NCBI GenBank assembly: GCA_947589305.1
Contig: CANQAP010000005.1
Span: 1 to 64,000 of the forward strand
Direction: 5' to 3'
Source: an uncultured Lachnospiraceae bacterium
Lineage (GTDB): Bacteria; Bacillota; Clostridia; Lachnospirales; Lachnospiraceae
Length of the DNA stretch: 64,000 nucleotides
The notes beneath the pieces were generated by a model. The model did no database searches. It was not told where the DNA came from and saw only the letters and a program-made list of their open reading frames with translations. Made by a program: the position numbers and the translations under genes. Positions 55,452 through 64,000 of the stretch are shown here, one piece after another. Each line of letters begins with the position of its first letter. Within the stretch, counting starts at the first letter, position 1.

Positions 55452-55853
55452 TTAAACTCTACGACGCTTTGGTTGGCGGCATCCATTGTGCGGAATCGGT
55501 GTTACGTCTGTGATGCTCAAGACATCCAAACCACATGCCTGAAGCGCACGGATCGCTGCTTCCCGTCCGGAACCCGGACCTTTTACCATAACGTCAACTG
55601 ACTTTAAACCATGCACTAACGCTGCTTTTGTTGCTGCTTCCGCTGCCATCTGTGCTGCGTAAGGTGTTGATTTTCTTGATCCTCTAAAGCCCAGTCCACC
55701 TGCACTTGCCCAAGACAACGCATTTCCTTCCGCATCGGTTAAGGTAACAATTGTATTATTAAAAGATGACTGAATATGTGCCTGTCCGCGTTCTACATTC
55801 TTTCTTACACGCTTTTTTGTTACTTTTTTCGTAACTTTTTTTGCAACTGCCAT
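55452..55853 (-). CDS. rpsK: 30S ribosomal protein S11
   Basis: S11 forms part of the platform around the E site. The 133-residue protein has a lysine-rich start, [18 protein letters not shown], the [19 protein letters not shown] region and the C-terminal signature [18 protein letters not shown]. It lies 19 nt upstream of rpsD and 50 nt after rpsM. AGGAGG precedes the ATG. Confidence 0.98.
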   Translation of the reverse strand: MAVAKKVTKKVTKKRVRKNVERGQAHIQSSFNNTIVTLTDAEGNALSWASAGGLGFRGSRKSTPYAAQMAAEAATKAALVHGLKSVDVMVKGPGSGREAAIRALQACGLDVLSITDVTPIPHNGCRQPKRRRV

Positions 55854-55903
55854 TATGAAACCTCCTAGGTATTAAACGCCTCAGCGTTCTGTCATTTCAA
55901 CGA

Positions 55904-56272
55904 TTACTTTTTCTTATTTGCAACGGTTCTCTTCGGACCTTTCCGTGTTCTTGCATTTGTCTTCGTCTTCTGACCACGAACCGGAAGCCCTTTTCTATGA
56001 CGAATACCACGATAACATCCGATTTCCTGAAGACGCTTAATATTCATCGCAACATCACGACGCAAGTCACCTTCCACTACCTGTGTGTTATTAATGACTT
56101 CGCTCAGTCTGCGAACTTCGTCATCCGTCAAATCACGGACACGGGTATCCGGATTTACATTCGCTTCTTTTAAGATACGCGTAGCGCTGGTTCTACCGAT
56201 ACCATAAATATAGGTAAGACCGATTTCGATACGCTTTTCTCTTGGTAAATCAACTCCTGAAATACGAGCCAT
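55904..56272 (-). CDS. rpsM: 30S ribosomal protein S13
   Basis: S13 bridges the subunits and contacts P-site tRNA with its tail. The 122-residue protein has [20 protein letters not shown], an H2TH fold, [16 protein letters not shown] and the basic tail [23 protein letters not shown] precedes the ATG. An unusually long gap of about 250 nt separates it from rpmJ and may hold a regulatory leader. Confidence 0.98.
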   Translation of the reverse strand: MARISGVDLPREKRIEIGLTYIYGIGRTSATRILKEANVNPDTRVRDLTDDEVRRLSEVINNTQVVEGDLRRDVAMNIKRLQEIGCYRGIRHRKGLPVRGQKTKTNARTRKGPKRTVANKKK

Positions 56273-56275
56273 GTA

Positions 56276-56522
56276 TTTCTACCTCCATAAAATAGTATTC
56301 TCTTGCTACATAATATAAAAACATCCGTATCCGCATACAGTCGTATGGGGTGAAATGTATACGTCGCTTTCATATTATAATGTTTATTTGTAATTAGCAT
56401 AATCGCTTATGCTACAGCCGCTTCAAATTTTTTGACCAAGCGTTTTGGTCTGTTACAGATTCGGACTGATTATTAACAGATTGTGCGGGAATAACACGAA
56501 CCATTAATAACCTGTCAAATTC
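56276..56522 (-). promoter_or_regulatory. Long rpmJ-rpsM gap, candidate ribosomal-protein leader
   Basis: No gene is present on either strand. On the minus strand the gap contains TTGACA just past rpmJ (poor -10), a hairpin GACCAA-N5-TTGGTC (56434-56450), a second hairpin AGCATAA-TCGC-TTATGCT (56396-56413, giving a GCGA tetraloop in RNA) and a TATAAT (about 56376-56381) without a good -35. Neighbouring gaps in this operon are 15-110 nt, so this one stands out. Confidence 0.5.
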
Positions 56523-56636
56523 CTAGCCCTGTCTCTGCTTGTGCTTCGGATTTTCACAGATTACTCTGATGCTTCCTTTTCTTTTAATGACTTTGCATTT
56601 GTCGCAAATTGGCTTTACAGATGCTCTAACCTTCAT
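56523..56636 (-). CDS. rpmJ: 50S ribosomal protein L36
   Basis: A 37-residue protein, [20 protein letters not shown] at the start and NPKHKQRQG at the end. The zinc-ribbon ligands C11, C14, C27 and H32 are all present, so this is the zinc-binding (C+) form. AAAGGAG precedes the ATG. It lies between infA and rpsM, the standard place. Confidence 0.97.
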   Translation of the reverse strand: MKVRASVKPICDKCKVIKRKGSIRVICENPKHKQRQG

Positions 56637-56747
56637 TAAAATCTCTCCTTTCAAAAAAGTCCGCTACAATCTAATACTTTACCATGATTTGCTTTTCTTT
56701 GCAATAGCTCTTTTCCAATTTTTGCAATTTTTTTCTGATCGTATTTA

Positions 56748-56966
56748 CTATTTATTTCTCCAAACGATTCTTCCTTTTGTCAGATCATATGGCGATAATT
56801 CGATTTTAACCGTATCCCCCGGCAGGATTTTAATGTATCCCATCCGGATTTTACCGCTGATATGCCCTAACACCACATGACCGTTTTCTAACTGTACCCG
56901 AAACATTGCGTTCGGTAATTTCTCCAATACTACGCCTTCTACCTCAATCGCATCTACTTTTGACAT
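56748..56966 (-). CDS. infA: Translation initiation factor IF-1
   Basis: IF-1 blocks the A site during initiation. The 72-residue OB-fold protein begins [20 protein letters not shown] and has the [20 protein letters not shown] core and the end [18 protein letters not shown] lies upstream. It follows map by about 37 nt; the KOW-domain gene that many Clostridia have between map and infA is absent. Confidence 0.98.
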   Translation of the reverse strand: MSKVDAIEVEGVVLEKLPNAMFRVQLENGHVVLGHISGKIRMGYIKILPGDTVKIELSPYDLTKGRIVWRNK

Positions 56967-57003
56967 ATTTAAAACCTCCTACTCCTTGCTCATAAACCTT
57001 ATG

Positions 57004-57771
57004 CTACAGTTCTATGCCTTCCGCTTTGGAAAGGATTACCGGCTCTCCCTCGGTAATTAGTATTGTGTTTTCATAATGCGCCGACAATGAACCGTCACAC
57101 GTCACCACTGTCCAGTCATCATCCATCCATTCGACATCATACGCTCCGGCATTCACCATCGGTTCCACTGCTAACGTCATGCCCGCTTTTAAGCGCGGTC
57201 CTTTTTTTCCGTTCACAAAATTCGGAACATTCGGTTTCTCATGAAGTTTTTTACCGATTCCATGACCTACCAGATCCCGCACCACGGAAAACCCGTTTGT
57301 CTCTACATAGTCCTGAATCGCTCTTCCGATATCCGACAAATGATATCCTGCCTTGGCATATTTCAGTCCTTCAAAAAAGCTTTGTCTCGTTACCTGTACC
57401 AGTTTTTCAGCTTCTTTCGAGACTTCTCCGATCATCAGGGTTCTGGCTGCATCCGAATGATATCCTTTATAAATCACACCGGCATCCAAGCTGACAATAT
57501 CTCCATCCTGTATGATCCGCTTATCATTCGGAATTCCATGTACGACTTCATCATTGACGGATACACAGATTGATGCAGGATATCCGCAATAGTTCAAAAA
57601 TGACGGAACACATCCATGATCCCTTATGATCGTTTCTCCCAAACGATCCACATCTTTGGTCGTCATACCTGCCTTCACTTCTTTTGATAACTCATGATGT
57701 GTGATCGCAAGAATACGCCCCGCTTCCCGCATAAGCTCTATCTCACCTTGAGATTTTCTGGTGATTGGCAT
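57004..57771 (-). CDS. map: Methionine aminopeptidase, type I
   Basis: This metalloenzyme removes N-terminal methionine from new proteins. The 255-residue protein has the metal ligands in SLDAGVIYKGYHSDAARTL, the His in VGHGIGKKLHEKPNVPNF, and the glutamates in LAVEPMV and NTILITEGEP. The start is the ATG at 57769-57771, one nucleotide after the adk stop codon and with AGGTGA 5 nt upstream. It is cotranslated with adk. Confidence 0.97.
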   Translation of the reverse strand: MPITRKSQGEIELMREAGRILAITHHELSKEVKAGMTTKDVDRLGETIIRDHGCVPSFLNYCGYPASICVSVNDEVVHGIPNDKRIIQDGDIVSLDAGVIYKGYHSDAARTLMIGEVSKEAEKLVQVTRQSFFEGLKYAKAGYHLSDIGRAIQDYVETNGFSVVRDLVGHGIGKKLHEKPNVPNFVNGKKGPRLKAGMTLAVEPMVNAGAYDVEWMDDDWTVVTCDGSLSAHYENTILITEGEPVILSKAEGIEL

Positions 57772-57772
57772 C

Positions 57773-58417
57773 TTATTCACCTAAAATCTTACAGATTGCC
57801 GCAAAGACATCTTTCATGTCAACCGTACCGTCTACCTGCTGTAAAATGCCCTTCTTGTTATAATATTCAATCAACGGCTGCGTTTGATCATGATATACAC
57901 TCAAACGATTCTGCACCGTCTCCGGCTTATCATCATCACGTAGGATCAGTTCTCCGCCACATACATCACAGATATTCTCCACCTTTGTCGGGTTATATAC
58001 GATATGATAGGTCGCGCCACAGCTTACGCAAGCACGTCTTCCGGACATTCTGCGTACGATATTTTCATCCGGAACTTCTACGTTAATGGCATAATCTACA
58101 GATTCGCCAATAGCCTGTAATGCCCGGTCCAGAGCTTCCGCCTGCGGAATCGTTCTCGGAAAACCGTCCAAAATATAACCGTTCTGACAATCCGCTTCTC
58201 GAAACCGGTCGATCACTAAATCTACGACTAAATCATCCGGTACTAACAATCCCTGATCCATATATGTCTTTGCTTTCGCGCCTAACTCCGTCCCGTTTTT
58301 AATATTGGCACGCAAAATATCTCCCGTAGATACATGCGGAATGCCATAACGTTCAGCGATCATTTTTGCCTGCGTTCCTTTTCCTGCCCCCGGTGCTCCT
58401 AACATAATTATTTTCAT
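57773..58417 (-). CDS. adk: Adenylate kinase
   Basis: Adk equilibrates AMP, ADP and ATP. The 214-residue long-form enzyme has the P-loop [11 protein letters not shown], the AMP-binding [10 protein letters not shown] motif and a lid with four cysteines (CVSCGATYH and CDVCGG), so the lid binds zinc as in many Gram-positives. AGGAGG precedes the ATG. It lies between secY and map in the spc operon. Confidence 0.98.
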   Translation of the reverse strand: MKIIMLGAPGAGKGTQAKMIAERYGIPHVSTGDILRANIKNGTELGAKAKTYMDQGLLVPDDLVVDLVIDRFREADCQNGYILDGFPRTIPQAEALDRALQAIGESVDYAINVEVPDENIVRRMSGRRACVSCGATYHIVYNPTKVENICDVCGGELILRDDDKPETVQNRLSVYHDQTQPLIEYYNKKGILQQVDGTVDMKDVFAAICKILGE

Positions 58418-58492
58418 GTGCGTTTCCTCCTAATCCTTCCTTTAATTCTACTCAAATACGACTCCCGTAAGATCGATTGCTTTACATATACC

Positions 58493-58521
58493 AATAAGCT
58501 GTAGAGAATCTACAGCTTATT
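58493..58521 (-). promoter_or_regulatory. Perfect hairpin in the secY-adk gap
   Basis: AATAAGCTGTAGA (58493-58505) and TCTACAGCTTATT (58509-58521) are perfectly complementary over 13 bp around a 3-nt loop. It starts 12 nt past the secY stop codon and has no uridine tract, so it may be an RNA processing or stability element, or a weak attenuator, rather than a terminator. Confidence 0.65.
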
Positions 58522-58532
58522 GAATAGATATC

Positions 58533-59864
58533 CTATTTTAAAAATCCTTCATAATTACGATCCAGCATCTTAGAATCCAACTGATTGATCGTCTCAAGGA
58601 TAACACCTACGATAATGATCAGAGACGTTCCTCCAAAGGATACATTTGCCCCGAATACACCACTAAAGAAGATTGGTATCAAAGCAATGATAACAAGTCC
58701 TACTGCACCAATAAAAATGATATATTTTAATACTTTTTCCAAGTATTCCTGCGTCGGTTTTCCCGGTCGGATACCCGGAATGGACGCTCCGCCTTTTTTC
58801 AGATTATTTGCCACTTCCATCGGATTAAAGGTGATCGAAGTATAAAAATATGCAAATATCAGCACCAACGCAATATAGATTGCCAATCCGACATATCCCC
58901 AAGGATGTCCTTTCGAAAACCAGTAGTTTTGCGATAAACTGGTGATGATCTCCTGTACGATCTGATTACTGATCTCTATATTAAACAGGCTGATGATCAT
59001 AGACGGCATCGATAACAGGGAAGATGCAAAAATAATTGGAATAACGCCTGCCGTATTCACTTTTAACGGCATTTCCGTTGCACGTCCGCCGACTAACTTC
59101 CGTCCGCTCATCTTTTGCGAATACTGAACCGGAATGTTCCGCTTTGCATCCTGCAACAAGATAACCAGTACTGTTGTCAGGATCACAACTGCGATAATGA
59201 CAAGAATGGCACCGATTCCCTTTACATACTCTGCGTCCGTAAACTGCTTTTGGACAAACATCGTATAAAGATTTGTGAAATCATTCGGCATTCTGGATAC
59301 AATATTGATCAACAAAATGATGGAAATACCATTCCCGATCCCTTTTTCTGTAATCCGTTCGCCCAGCCACATAACCAAGGTACTGCCGGCTGTCAAAGTG
59401 ATGATCATGGTAATGACGGTCAACGCATTTGCGCCTGTACCCAGCGCATTCATCCGCAAGAGACTGATCGAAAGCCCTGCTGCTTCAATGATACCGAGCA
59501 ATACCGTCACATACCGGGTAATTGCCGTCATCTTCTTTCTTCCGTCTTCACCGTCACGCTGCATCTCTTCCAACGCCGGAATCGCGATCGTCAGTAATTG
59601 TATAATGATCGAAGATGTGATATAAGGGGTTACGTTCAGGGCAAACACAGACATCTGTTCCAAAGAACCGCCGGAAAACATGCCCAGCAACGCATTCGCA
59701 TCCGTTCCCAGAATACTGTCCAATTTTGCCTGCACCGTTGCAACATCCACACCCGGAATCGTGATCGTACAACCGATTCTGAAAATCAGTAATATCCACA
59801 ATGTATAGAAAATACGATTTCGTATATCCTTTACCTTCAAAGCATTTATCAATGTTTTGAACAT
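58533..59864 (-). CDS. secY: Protein translocase subunit SecY
   Basis: SecY is the channel of the general secretion system. The 443-residue protein has ten visible helices, the plug region GVDVATVQAKLD near the first periplasmic loop, LTIAIPALEEMQRDGE, and the GIRPGKPTQEYLEKVL cytoplasmic loop conserved in SecY. GAGGTGA lies upstream. It starts 1 nt after the rplO stop codon, so translation is coupled. Confidence 0.98.
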   Translation of the reverse strand: MFKTLINALKVKDIRNRIFYTLWILLIFRIGCTITIPGVDVATVQAKLDSILGTDANALLGMFSGGSLEQMSVFALNVTPYITSSIIIQLLTIAIPALEEMQRDGEDGRKKMTAITRYVTVLLGIIEAAGLSISLLRMNALGTGANALTVITMIITLTAGSTLVMWLGERITEKGIGNGISIILLINIVSRMPNDFTNLYTMFVQKQFTDAEYVKGIGAILVIIAVVILTTVLVILLQDAKRNIPVQYSQKMSGRKLVGGRATEMPLKVNTAGVIPIIFASSLLSMPSMIISLFNIEISNQIVQEIITSLSQNYWFSKGHPWGYVGLAIYIALVLIFAYFYTSITFNPMEVANNLKKGGASIPGIRPGKPTQEYLEKVLKYIIFIGAVGLVIIALIPIFFSGVFGANVSFGGTSLIIIVGVILETINQLDSKMLDRNYEGFLK

Positions 59865-59865
59865 A

Positions 59866-60306
59866 TTAGATCACCTCAGCTTTTCCGCCATTTGCCTCAA
59901 TTTTAGCAATGGCACCTGCACTGAACGCATTTGCCTTCACTGTCAGTTTTTTGGTCAGCTCTCCGTTTCCAAGAATCTTCACGCCATCTTTCGGGTTTTT
60001 TACAACACCCTCTTTTACCAATAAGTCTACAGTCACCTCAGAGCCGTTGTCAAACCGCTCCAAAGCAGATACATTCACACCAATGATTTCCTTTGAATTA
60101 ATACAGGTGAATCCTCTCTTTGGTATTCTTCTGTATAATGGCATCTGACCTCCTTCAAAGCCCGGTCTTGGAGCTCCTGAACGAGCCTTCTGTCCCTTAT
60201 GACCTTTTCCGGCAGTCTTGCCATTTCCTGAACCATGGCCACGACCTCTTCTGAAGTTATCACTTTGTTTAGAGCCTTCTGCAGGCTTTAAGCTTGATAA
60301 ATTCAT
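59866..60306 (-). CDS. rplO: 50S ribosomal protein L15
   Basis: The 146-residue protein begins [14 protein letters not shown], has the glycine/arginine-rich [20 protein letters not shown] extension, and the C-terminal signature around [18 protein letters not shown]. The start is the ATG with AGGAGG upstream; seven earlier in-frame codons overlap that site. It lies between rpmD and secY. Confidence 0.98.
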   Translation of the reverse strand: MNLSSLKPAEGSKQSDNFRRGRGHGSGNGKTAGKGHKGQKARSGAPRPGFEGGQMPLYRRIPKRGFTCINSKEIIGVNVSALERFDNGSEVTVDLLVKEGVVKNPKDGVKILGNGELTKKLTVKANAFSAGAIAKIEANGGKAEVI

Positions 60307-60329
60307 TCTGTCTGCACCTCCTATCATCC

Positions 60330-60512
60330 TTAAATCTCTTCTACTTTTACTAAATGTTTAACCTGCTGAACCATTCCTAAGGTTGCTGCATTGTTCGGAA
60401 GTTCAACGGATTTATTCAGTTTTTTCAGACCCAGCGCTGCTACGGTCTTTTTATGCTTTGGAATTGCTCCGATCGTTGACTTCACTAATGTTACTCTTAA
60501 TTTATCTGCCAT
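60330..60512 (-). CDS. rpmD: 50S ribosomal protein L30
   Basis: A 60-residue protein, [20 protein letters not shown] followed by the [20 protein letters not shown] core. The ATG at 60510-60512 lies 9 nt after AAGGAGG; a TTG two codons upstream is less likely. It follows rpsE by 14 nt. Confidence 0.97.
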   Translation of the reverse strand: MADKLRVTLVKSTIGAIPKHKKTVAALGLKKLNKSVELPNNAATLGMVQQVKHLVKVEEI

Positions 60513-60526
60513 TTCCAATAACCTCC

Positions 60527-61036
60527 TTAGCCCATGATTTCTGCCACAGACTTACCGCGCAGTCTAGCCACTTCCTCCGGAGTCTTAATCTTTGAAAGAC
60601 CTTCAAGAGTAGCCAGCACCACATTCTGCTTATTATTGGAGCCTAAAGATTTTGTACGGATATTCTTGTAGCCTGCAAGCTCCAAAACGTTACGAGCCGG
60701 ACCTCCGGCAATAATACCGGTACCTTTCGGTGACGTCTTTAACAAAACGGATGCACTACCGAATTTACCTGTCCAGTCATGAGGAATACTGCCGTCCTCG
60801 TTGATCGCAACGGTAATCAGTTTTTTCATTGCATCTTCTTTTCCTTTCCGAATCGCTTCCGGAATTTCAGCAGCCTTACCTAATCCGGCACCAACGTGTC
60901 CGTTTCTGTCGCCGACCACAACAAGCGCCGCAAATCTCATATTACGTCCACCTTTTACAACTTTGGTGACACGCTTGATTGATACTATTTTTTCTTCTAA
61001 TTCCAACTGACTAGCATCAATGATTGTATGCTTCAT
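60527..61036 (-). CDS. rpsE: 30S ribosomal protein S5
   Basis: S5 helps translational accuracy and subunit assembly. The 169-residue protein has the double-stranded-RNA-binding N-terminal domain ([40 protein letters not shown]) and the C-terminal domain ([20 protein letters not shown]). AAGGAGG precedes the ATG. Confidence 0.98.
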   Translation of the reverse strand: MKHTIIDASQLELEEKIVSIKRVTKVVKGGRNMRFAALVVVGDRNGHVGAGLGKAAEIPEAIRKGKEDAMKKLITVAINEDGSIPHDWTGKFGSASVLLKTSPKGTGIIAGGPARNVLELAGYKNIRTKSLGSNNKQNVVLATLEGLSKIKTPEEVARLRGKSVAEIMG

Positions 61037-61054
61037 ATTGTGTATTCCTCCTTA

Positions 61055-61423
61055 TTAGAATTCGAGACCAGCTTCACGGGCTGCATCTGCTAATGCTTTT
61101 ACTTTACCTTTATATATATAGCCGCCTCTATCGAATACGACAGTCTTAATACCCTTTGTCAATGCTTTTTCAGCAATCACTTTGCCAACACAAGCTGCCG
61201 CCGCAACATCATTGGTATGATCGACAGCATCTTTTACCGCTTTCTCCAGCGTGGATGCGGACACTAAGGTATTTCCAACTGTATCATCAATAATCTGAGC
61301 GTACATATGATTATTACTTCTGAAAACCGCTAAGCGTGGGCAATCAGCGGTGCCACTGATGCGGTTGCGAAGTCTTGCATGCTTCTTTTCACGAATAACT
61401 TTTCTTGACGCTTTACTAATCAT
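61055..61423 (-). CDS. rplR: 50S ribosomal protein L18
   Basis: L18 binds 5S rRNA. The 122-residue protein has [32 protein letters not shown] and the C-terminal [20 protein letters not shown] signature. It lies between rplF and rpsE. Confidence 0.98.
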   Translation of the reverse strand: MISKASRKVIREKKHARLRNRISGTADCPRLAVFRSNNHMYAQIIDDTVGNTLVSASTLEKAVKDAVDHTNDVAAAACVGKVIAEKALTKGIKTVVFDRGGYIYKGKVKALADAAREAGLEF

Positions 61424-61441
61424 TGCTTTTCACTCCTTTAA

Positions 61442-61981
61442 TTATTTTTTACCAGTCTTACCAACCTTGCGTCGAATCACTTCATCCATATACTTGATAC
61501 CTTTGCCCTTGTACGGCTCCGGTGGTCTCTTCGCTCTGATCTCAGCCGCATATTGGCCAACCTTTTCTTTATCGATACCTTTTATGATAATCTTATTTCC
61601 GTCTACCGTAGATTCCAATCCGTCCGGATCCATCATCTCAACCGGATGAGAAAATCCTAATGCCAGAACCAGCTTTTTACCCTGCTTTGATGCTCTGTAA
61701 CCAACGCCGTTTACTTCCAGTTCTTTTGCATATCCTTCTGTAACACCGACTACCATGTTATTTAACAATGTTCTTGTTAAACCATGTAACGACTTCATCT
61801 TCTTTAAGTCATTCGGTCTCTCTACGATCAAGTGTCCGTCTTCCTGTTTAATAGTCATTTCTACAGGTAAAACTCTCTCTAAGGTTCCCTTTGGTCCCTT
61901 TACTGTCACCTTATTATTTTCTGCAATATCAACAGTTACTCCTGCCGGTATCGCGATAGGCATTCTTCCAATTCGTGACAT
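61442..61981 (-). CDS. rplF: 50S ribosomal protein L6
   Basis: L6 lies near the factor-binding site. The 179-residue protein has two similar domains, [18 protein letters not shown] at the start and the C-terminal [19 protein letters not shown] signature. It lies between rpsH and rplR. Confidence 0.98.
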   Translation of the reverse strand: MSRIGRMPIAIPAGVTVDIAENNKVTVKGPKGTLERVLPVEMTIKQEDGHLIVERPNDLKKMKSLHGLTRTLLNNMVVGVTEGYAKELEVNGVGYRASKQGKKLVLALGFSHPVEMMDPDGLESTVDGNKIIIKGIDKEKVGQYAAEIRAKRPPEPYKGKGIKYMDEVIRRKVGKTGKK

Positions 61982-62005
61982 ATGCCGTTACCTCCTAATT
62001 CAATA

Positions 62006-62407
62006 CTACCATACATAAGCGAGTACTTCTCCGCCCACGTTCTGTTTTCTGGCTTCCTTATCTGTTAATACACCCTTGTTGGTGGAAATGATTGCAATTC
62101 CCAGACCACCAAGTACCTTTGGTAAATCTTCTTTGCTTGCATATACCCGAAGACCCGGTTTTGAGATTCTCTTCAACCCCGTAATAATCTTCTCGTTTTT
62201 ATTTGCACCATACTTTAATGTAATATGGATGGTCTTGAAATTTCCGTCATCTACAATATCAAATGCTTTAATATAGCCTTCCTTTAACAGGATCTCTGCA
62301 ATCGAAATCTTCATCTTAGATGCAGGAACATCCACTGTATCATGTTTTGCAGTATTTGCATTACGGATTCTCGTAAGCATATCTGCAATTGGATCGCTCA
62401 TTGCCAT
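62006..62407 (-). CDS. rpsH: 30S ribosomal protein S8
   Basis: S8 binds the central domain of 16S rRNA. The 133-residue protein has [20 protein letters not shown] at the start and the signature end [20 protein letters not shown]. In other bacteria S8 also represses the spc operon; whether it does so here cannot be read from this sequence. Confidence 0.98.
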   Translation of the reverse strand: MAMSDPIADMLTRIRNANTAKHDTVDVPASKMKISIAEILLKEGYIKAFDIVDDGNFKTIHITLKYGANKNEKIITGLKRISKPGLRVYASKEDLPKVLGGLGIAIISTNKGVLTDKEARKQNVGGEVLAYVW

Positions 62408-62430
62408 ATTGTTTGCCTCCTTTCCAATAC

Positions 62431-62616
62431 TTACCAGCTTGATTTCTTTACACCGGGAATCTCGCCCTTGTATGCTAATTCACGGAAGCAGATTCTGCAA
62501 ATTCCGTACTTTCTTAAAACCGCATGTGGACGACCACAAATTTTGCAGCGTGTATATTCTCTTGTAGAAAATTTCTGCTTGCGTTGCTGTTTTGCCACCA
62601 TAGATTTCTTTGCCAT
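62431..62616 (-). CDS. rpsZ: 30S ribosomal protein S14, zinc type
   Basis: A 61-residue short S14 with a four-cysteine zinc site (C-x2-C in RCKICGRPH and C-x2-C in [11 protein letters not shown]). This C+ form is the housekeeping copy of the spc operon. The start is the ATG at 62614-62616 with AAGGAGG upstream; an apparent long N-terminal extension is rejected because it overlaps rplE. Confidence 0.97.
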   Translation of the reverse strand: MAKKSMVAKQQRKQKFSTREYTRCKICGRPHAVLRKYGICRICFRELAYKGEIPGVKKSSW

Positions 62617-62632
62617 GGAATCTTCCTCCTTC

Positions 62633-63172
62633 TTATTTGCTAAACGGCATGCCAAATAACGCCAATAATTCTCGAGCTTCCTCGTCGGTTTTAGCGGTCG
62701 TAACAAAAATGACATCCATACCTCTAACCTTATCTATCTTATCATATTCGATCTCCGGAAAGATTAACTGCTCTTTGATACCCAGTGCATAATTGCCTCT
62801 TCCGTCAAATGCGTTTGGATTGACACCTCTAAAGTCACGTACACGCGGCAAAGCAAGATTGATCAGACGATCTGCAAAATCATACATTCTTTCGCCTCTT
62901 AATGTTACCTTGCATCCGATTGCCATACCTTCTCTTAATTTGAAGTTTGCTACTGATTTTTTCGCTCTGGTAACAACCGGCTTCTGACCGGAGATGATCT
63001 CCAAATCTTTTACAGCAGCCTCTAAGATCTTTGCATTGTCCTTCGCTTCACCAACTCCCATGTTGATAACGATTTTTTCCAGTTTCGGCACCTGCATTTT
63101 ATTCTTATATTCAAATTTCTTCATCAATTCATCAACGATCGTATCGTTGTATTGAGTTTTAAGTCTACTCAC
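62633..63172 (-). CDS. rplE: 50S ribosomal protein L5
   Basis: L5 binds 5S rRNA and contacts P-site tRNA. The 179-residue protein has [17 protein letters not shown], the [20 protein letters not shown] motif and [20 protein letters not shown]. The start codon is GTG with AGGAGG 9 nt upstream. Confidence 0.98.
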   Translation of the reverse strand: MSRLKTQYNDTIVDELMKKFEYKNKMQVPKLEKIVINMGVGEAKDNAKILEAAVKDLEIISGQKPVVTRAKKSVANFKLREGMAIGCKVTLRGERMYDFADRLINLALPRVRDFRGVNPNAFDGRGNYALGIKEQLIFPEIEYDKIDKVRGMDVIFVTTAKTDEEARELLALFGMPFSK

Positions 63173-63193
63173 TTTGTGCGACCTCCTTTCTCA

Positions 63194-63511
63194 TTAATCA
63201 ATTACTTCCAACTTGCCATCTACCTTAGCCACACGAACCTTATCTTTCTTCTCGCCCTGAAAACCAATCCGAACCGGCTTCCCTTTATAAGCATAAGCTA
63301 CATTCGAGATATCGATCGGAGCTTCCTTCTGGATGATTCCGCCCTGCTGGTTCTGCATACTTGGCTTGCTATGCTTGGAAACCATATTGACGCCTTCAAC
63401 CAAGACCTTGTGATTCTTGACATCTACAGAAAGCACTTTGCCTTCCTTGCCCTTATCTTTACCGGCGATCACGATCACCGGATCATTCTTCTTAATTTTC
63501 ATTGTTGCCAC
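63194..63511 (-). CDS. rplX: 50S ribosomal protein L24
   Basis: An assembly-initiating protein with an N-terminal KOW motif ([20 protein letters not shown]) and [17 protein letters not shown]. Three in-frame starts are close together. The GTG at 63509-63511 lies 8 nt after GGGAGG, while the ATG three codons later is 17 nt away and the first GTG overlaps the site, so I choose the middle one (105 residues). The start remains slightly uncertain. Confidence 0.95.
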   Translation of the reverse strand: MATMKIKKNDPVIVIAGKDKGKEGKVLSVDVKNHKVLVEGVNMVSKHSKPSMQNQQGGIIQKEAPIDISNVAYAYKGKPVRIGFQGEKKDKVRVAKVDGKLEVID

Positions 63512-63524
63512 AGTTGACACCTCC

Positions 63525-63893
63525 CTACAGTACTTCTGGTGCTAAAGAGACAATCTTCATAAATTTCTTATCTCTTAACTCTCTAGCGACAGGTCCAAAA
63601 ATACGAGTTCCTCTAGGATTTAAGTCATCCCTAATAATTACGGCAGCATTTTCATCGAATTTAATGTAAGAACCATCTTTCCGACGGGCACCTTTGACAC
63701 TTCGTACTACCACTGCCTTTACCACATCACCTTTTTTGACAACGCCGCCCGGTGTTGCATCTTTAACAGAGGCAACAATAATATCACCGATATTGGCATA
63801 TCTTCTAGTTGATCCGCCTAATACACGAATGCAAAGTAATTCTTTCGCTCCGGTATTATCAGCGACCTTCAGTCTTGTTTCCTGTTGAACCAT
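63525..63893 (-). CDS. rplN: 50S ribosomal protein L14
   Basis: L14 forms an intersubunit bridge. The 122-residue protein begins [20 protein letters not shown] and shows the signature around [20 protein letters not shown] and the end [27 protein letters not shown] precedes the ATG. It lies between rpsQ and rplX. Confidence 0.98.
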   Translation of the reverse strand: MVQQETRLKVADNTGAKELLCIRVLGGSTRRYANIGDIIVASVKDATPGGVVKKGDVVKAVVVRSVKGARRKDGSYIKFDENAAVIIRDDLNPRGTRIFGPVARELRDKKFMKIVSLAPEVL

Positions 63894-63904
63894 GATTTGC
63901 CTCC

Positions 63905-64000
63905 TTACTTCGCTTTCTCAATGATTTCAACAAGCCGCCATCTCTTATCTTTCGATAATGGTCTTGTTTCCATCACTCTGACTCTATCACCGATCTTACA
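63905..64000 (-). CDS. rpsQ: 30S ribosomal protein S17 (3' part only)
   Basis: The last 31 codons of S17, cut by the window edge. The visible end, [20 protein letters not shown] followed by [10 protein letters not shown], is the conserved C-terminal part of the family. It ends 11 nt before rplN. The rest, with rpmC, rplP and others, should follow outside the window. Confidence 0.95.
   Translation of the reverse strand, partial: CKIGDRVRVMETRPLSKDKRWRLVEIIEKAK

Noticed and set aside
62617..62715. N-terminal extension of S14
   Set aside because: It overlaps rplE and the canonical S14 start has its own AAGGAGG.

Overview
The window reads as a chromosomal segment of a Gram-positive, moderate-GC anaerobe of the Clostridia, most likely family Lachnospiraceae. 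This is inferred from the Firmicutes-type S10-spc-alpha gene order running into ecfA-ecfT-truA-rplM-rpsI, the clpC-radA neighbourhood, a ribosomal protein L17 with a long internal insertion, a zinc-type S14, a zinc-lid adenylate kinase, strong AGGAGG ribosome binding sites, sigma-A-like promoters and the absence of outer-membrane genes. No rRNA, tRNA, CRISPR array, phage or insertion sequence was seen. Most genes lie on the minus strand. Layout: (1) 164-4989 is a stress/repair block (YtrA-like GntR regulator, clpC, an unknown small protein, radA) whose promoter carries a palindromic operator. (2) 5052-8616 is a two-gene exported system: a dockerin-tailed SH3/glucosaminidase-like protein followed by a membrane-anchored protein with an N-terminal cohesin-like domain. 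(3) 8810-11725 is purM-purN-purD. (4) 12028-16583 holds a LacI-like sensor fused to a GGDEF domain, a dGTPase and a superoxide dismutase. (5) 16672-20395 is a probable lepB-DUF6145-Dabb-coaX-dusB-nitroreductase operon, preceded by asparaginase. (6) 21760-29074 contains gdhA with an attenuator-like leader, then purF-purB-lysR-purA and a PH-like membrane protein. (7) 29243-35008 has a PilZ protein on the plus strand and, on the minus strand, popT (DUF368)-gatC-gatA-gatB-nagZ. (8) 35131-37931 has a thioester-domain/SpaA surface protein with a ~300-nt leader and a zinc phospholipase C-like gene. (9) 38186-48238 has trpS, a CDP-alcohol phosphatidyltransferase, a second dihydrouridine synthase, a methyltransferase, a double DUF305 protein, a MacAB-like three-gene exporter, a sodium symporter and a DNA-deoxyinosine glycosylase. 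(10) 48491-64000 is the rpsI-rplM / truA-ecfT-ecfA / alpha / spc ribosomal block, leaving the window inside rpsQ. Connections between genes: two purine clusters cover purF, M, N, D, B and A. The GGDEF enzyme and an intact PilZ receptor indicate cyclic-di-GMP signalling. Lipoprotein NagZ, PopT, the cohesin-dockerin pair and the sortase-type adhesin all belong to the cell envelope. The ECF module is notable because both ATPases are fused in one polypeptide. The observations I rate highest are the cohesin-dockerin pair, the fused EcfA1-A2, the gdhA leader, the GntR-clpC operon with its operator, the DnaA-box-like cluster upstream of rplM and the adhesin leader. I found no clear evidence of a wholly new multi-gene defence or mobile system; all functions are read from motifs by eye, without database searches.
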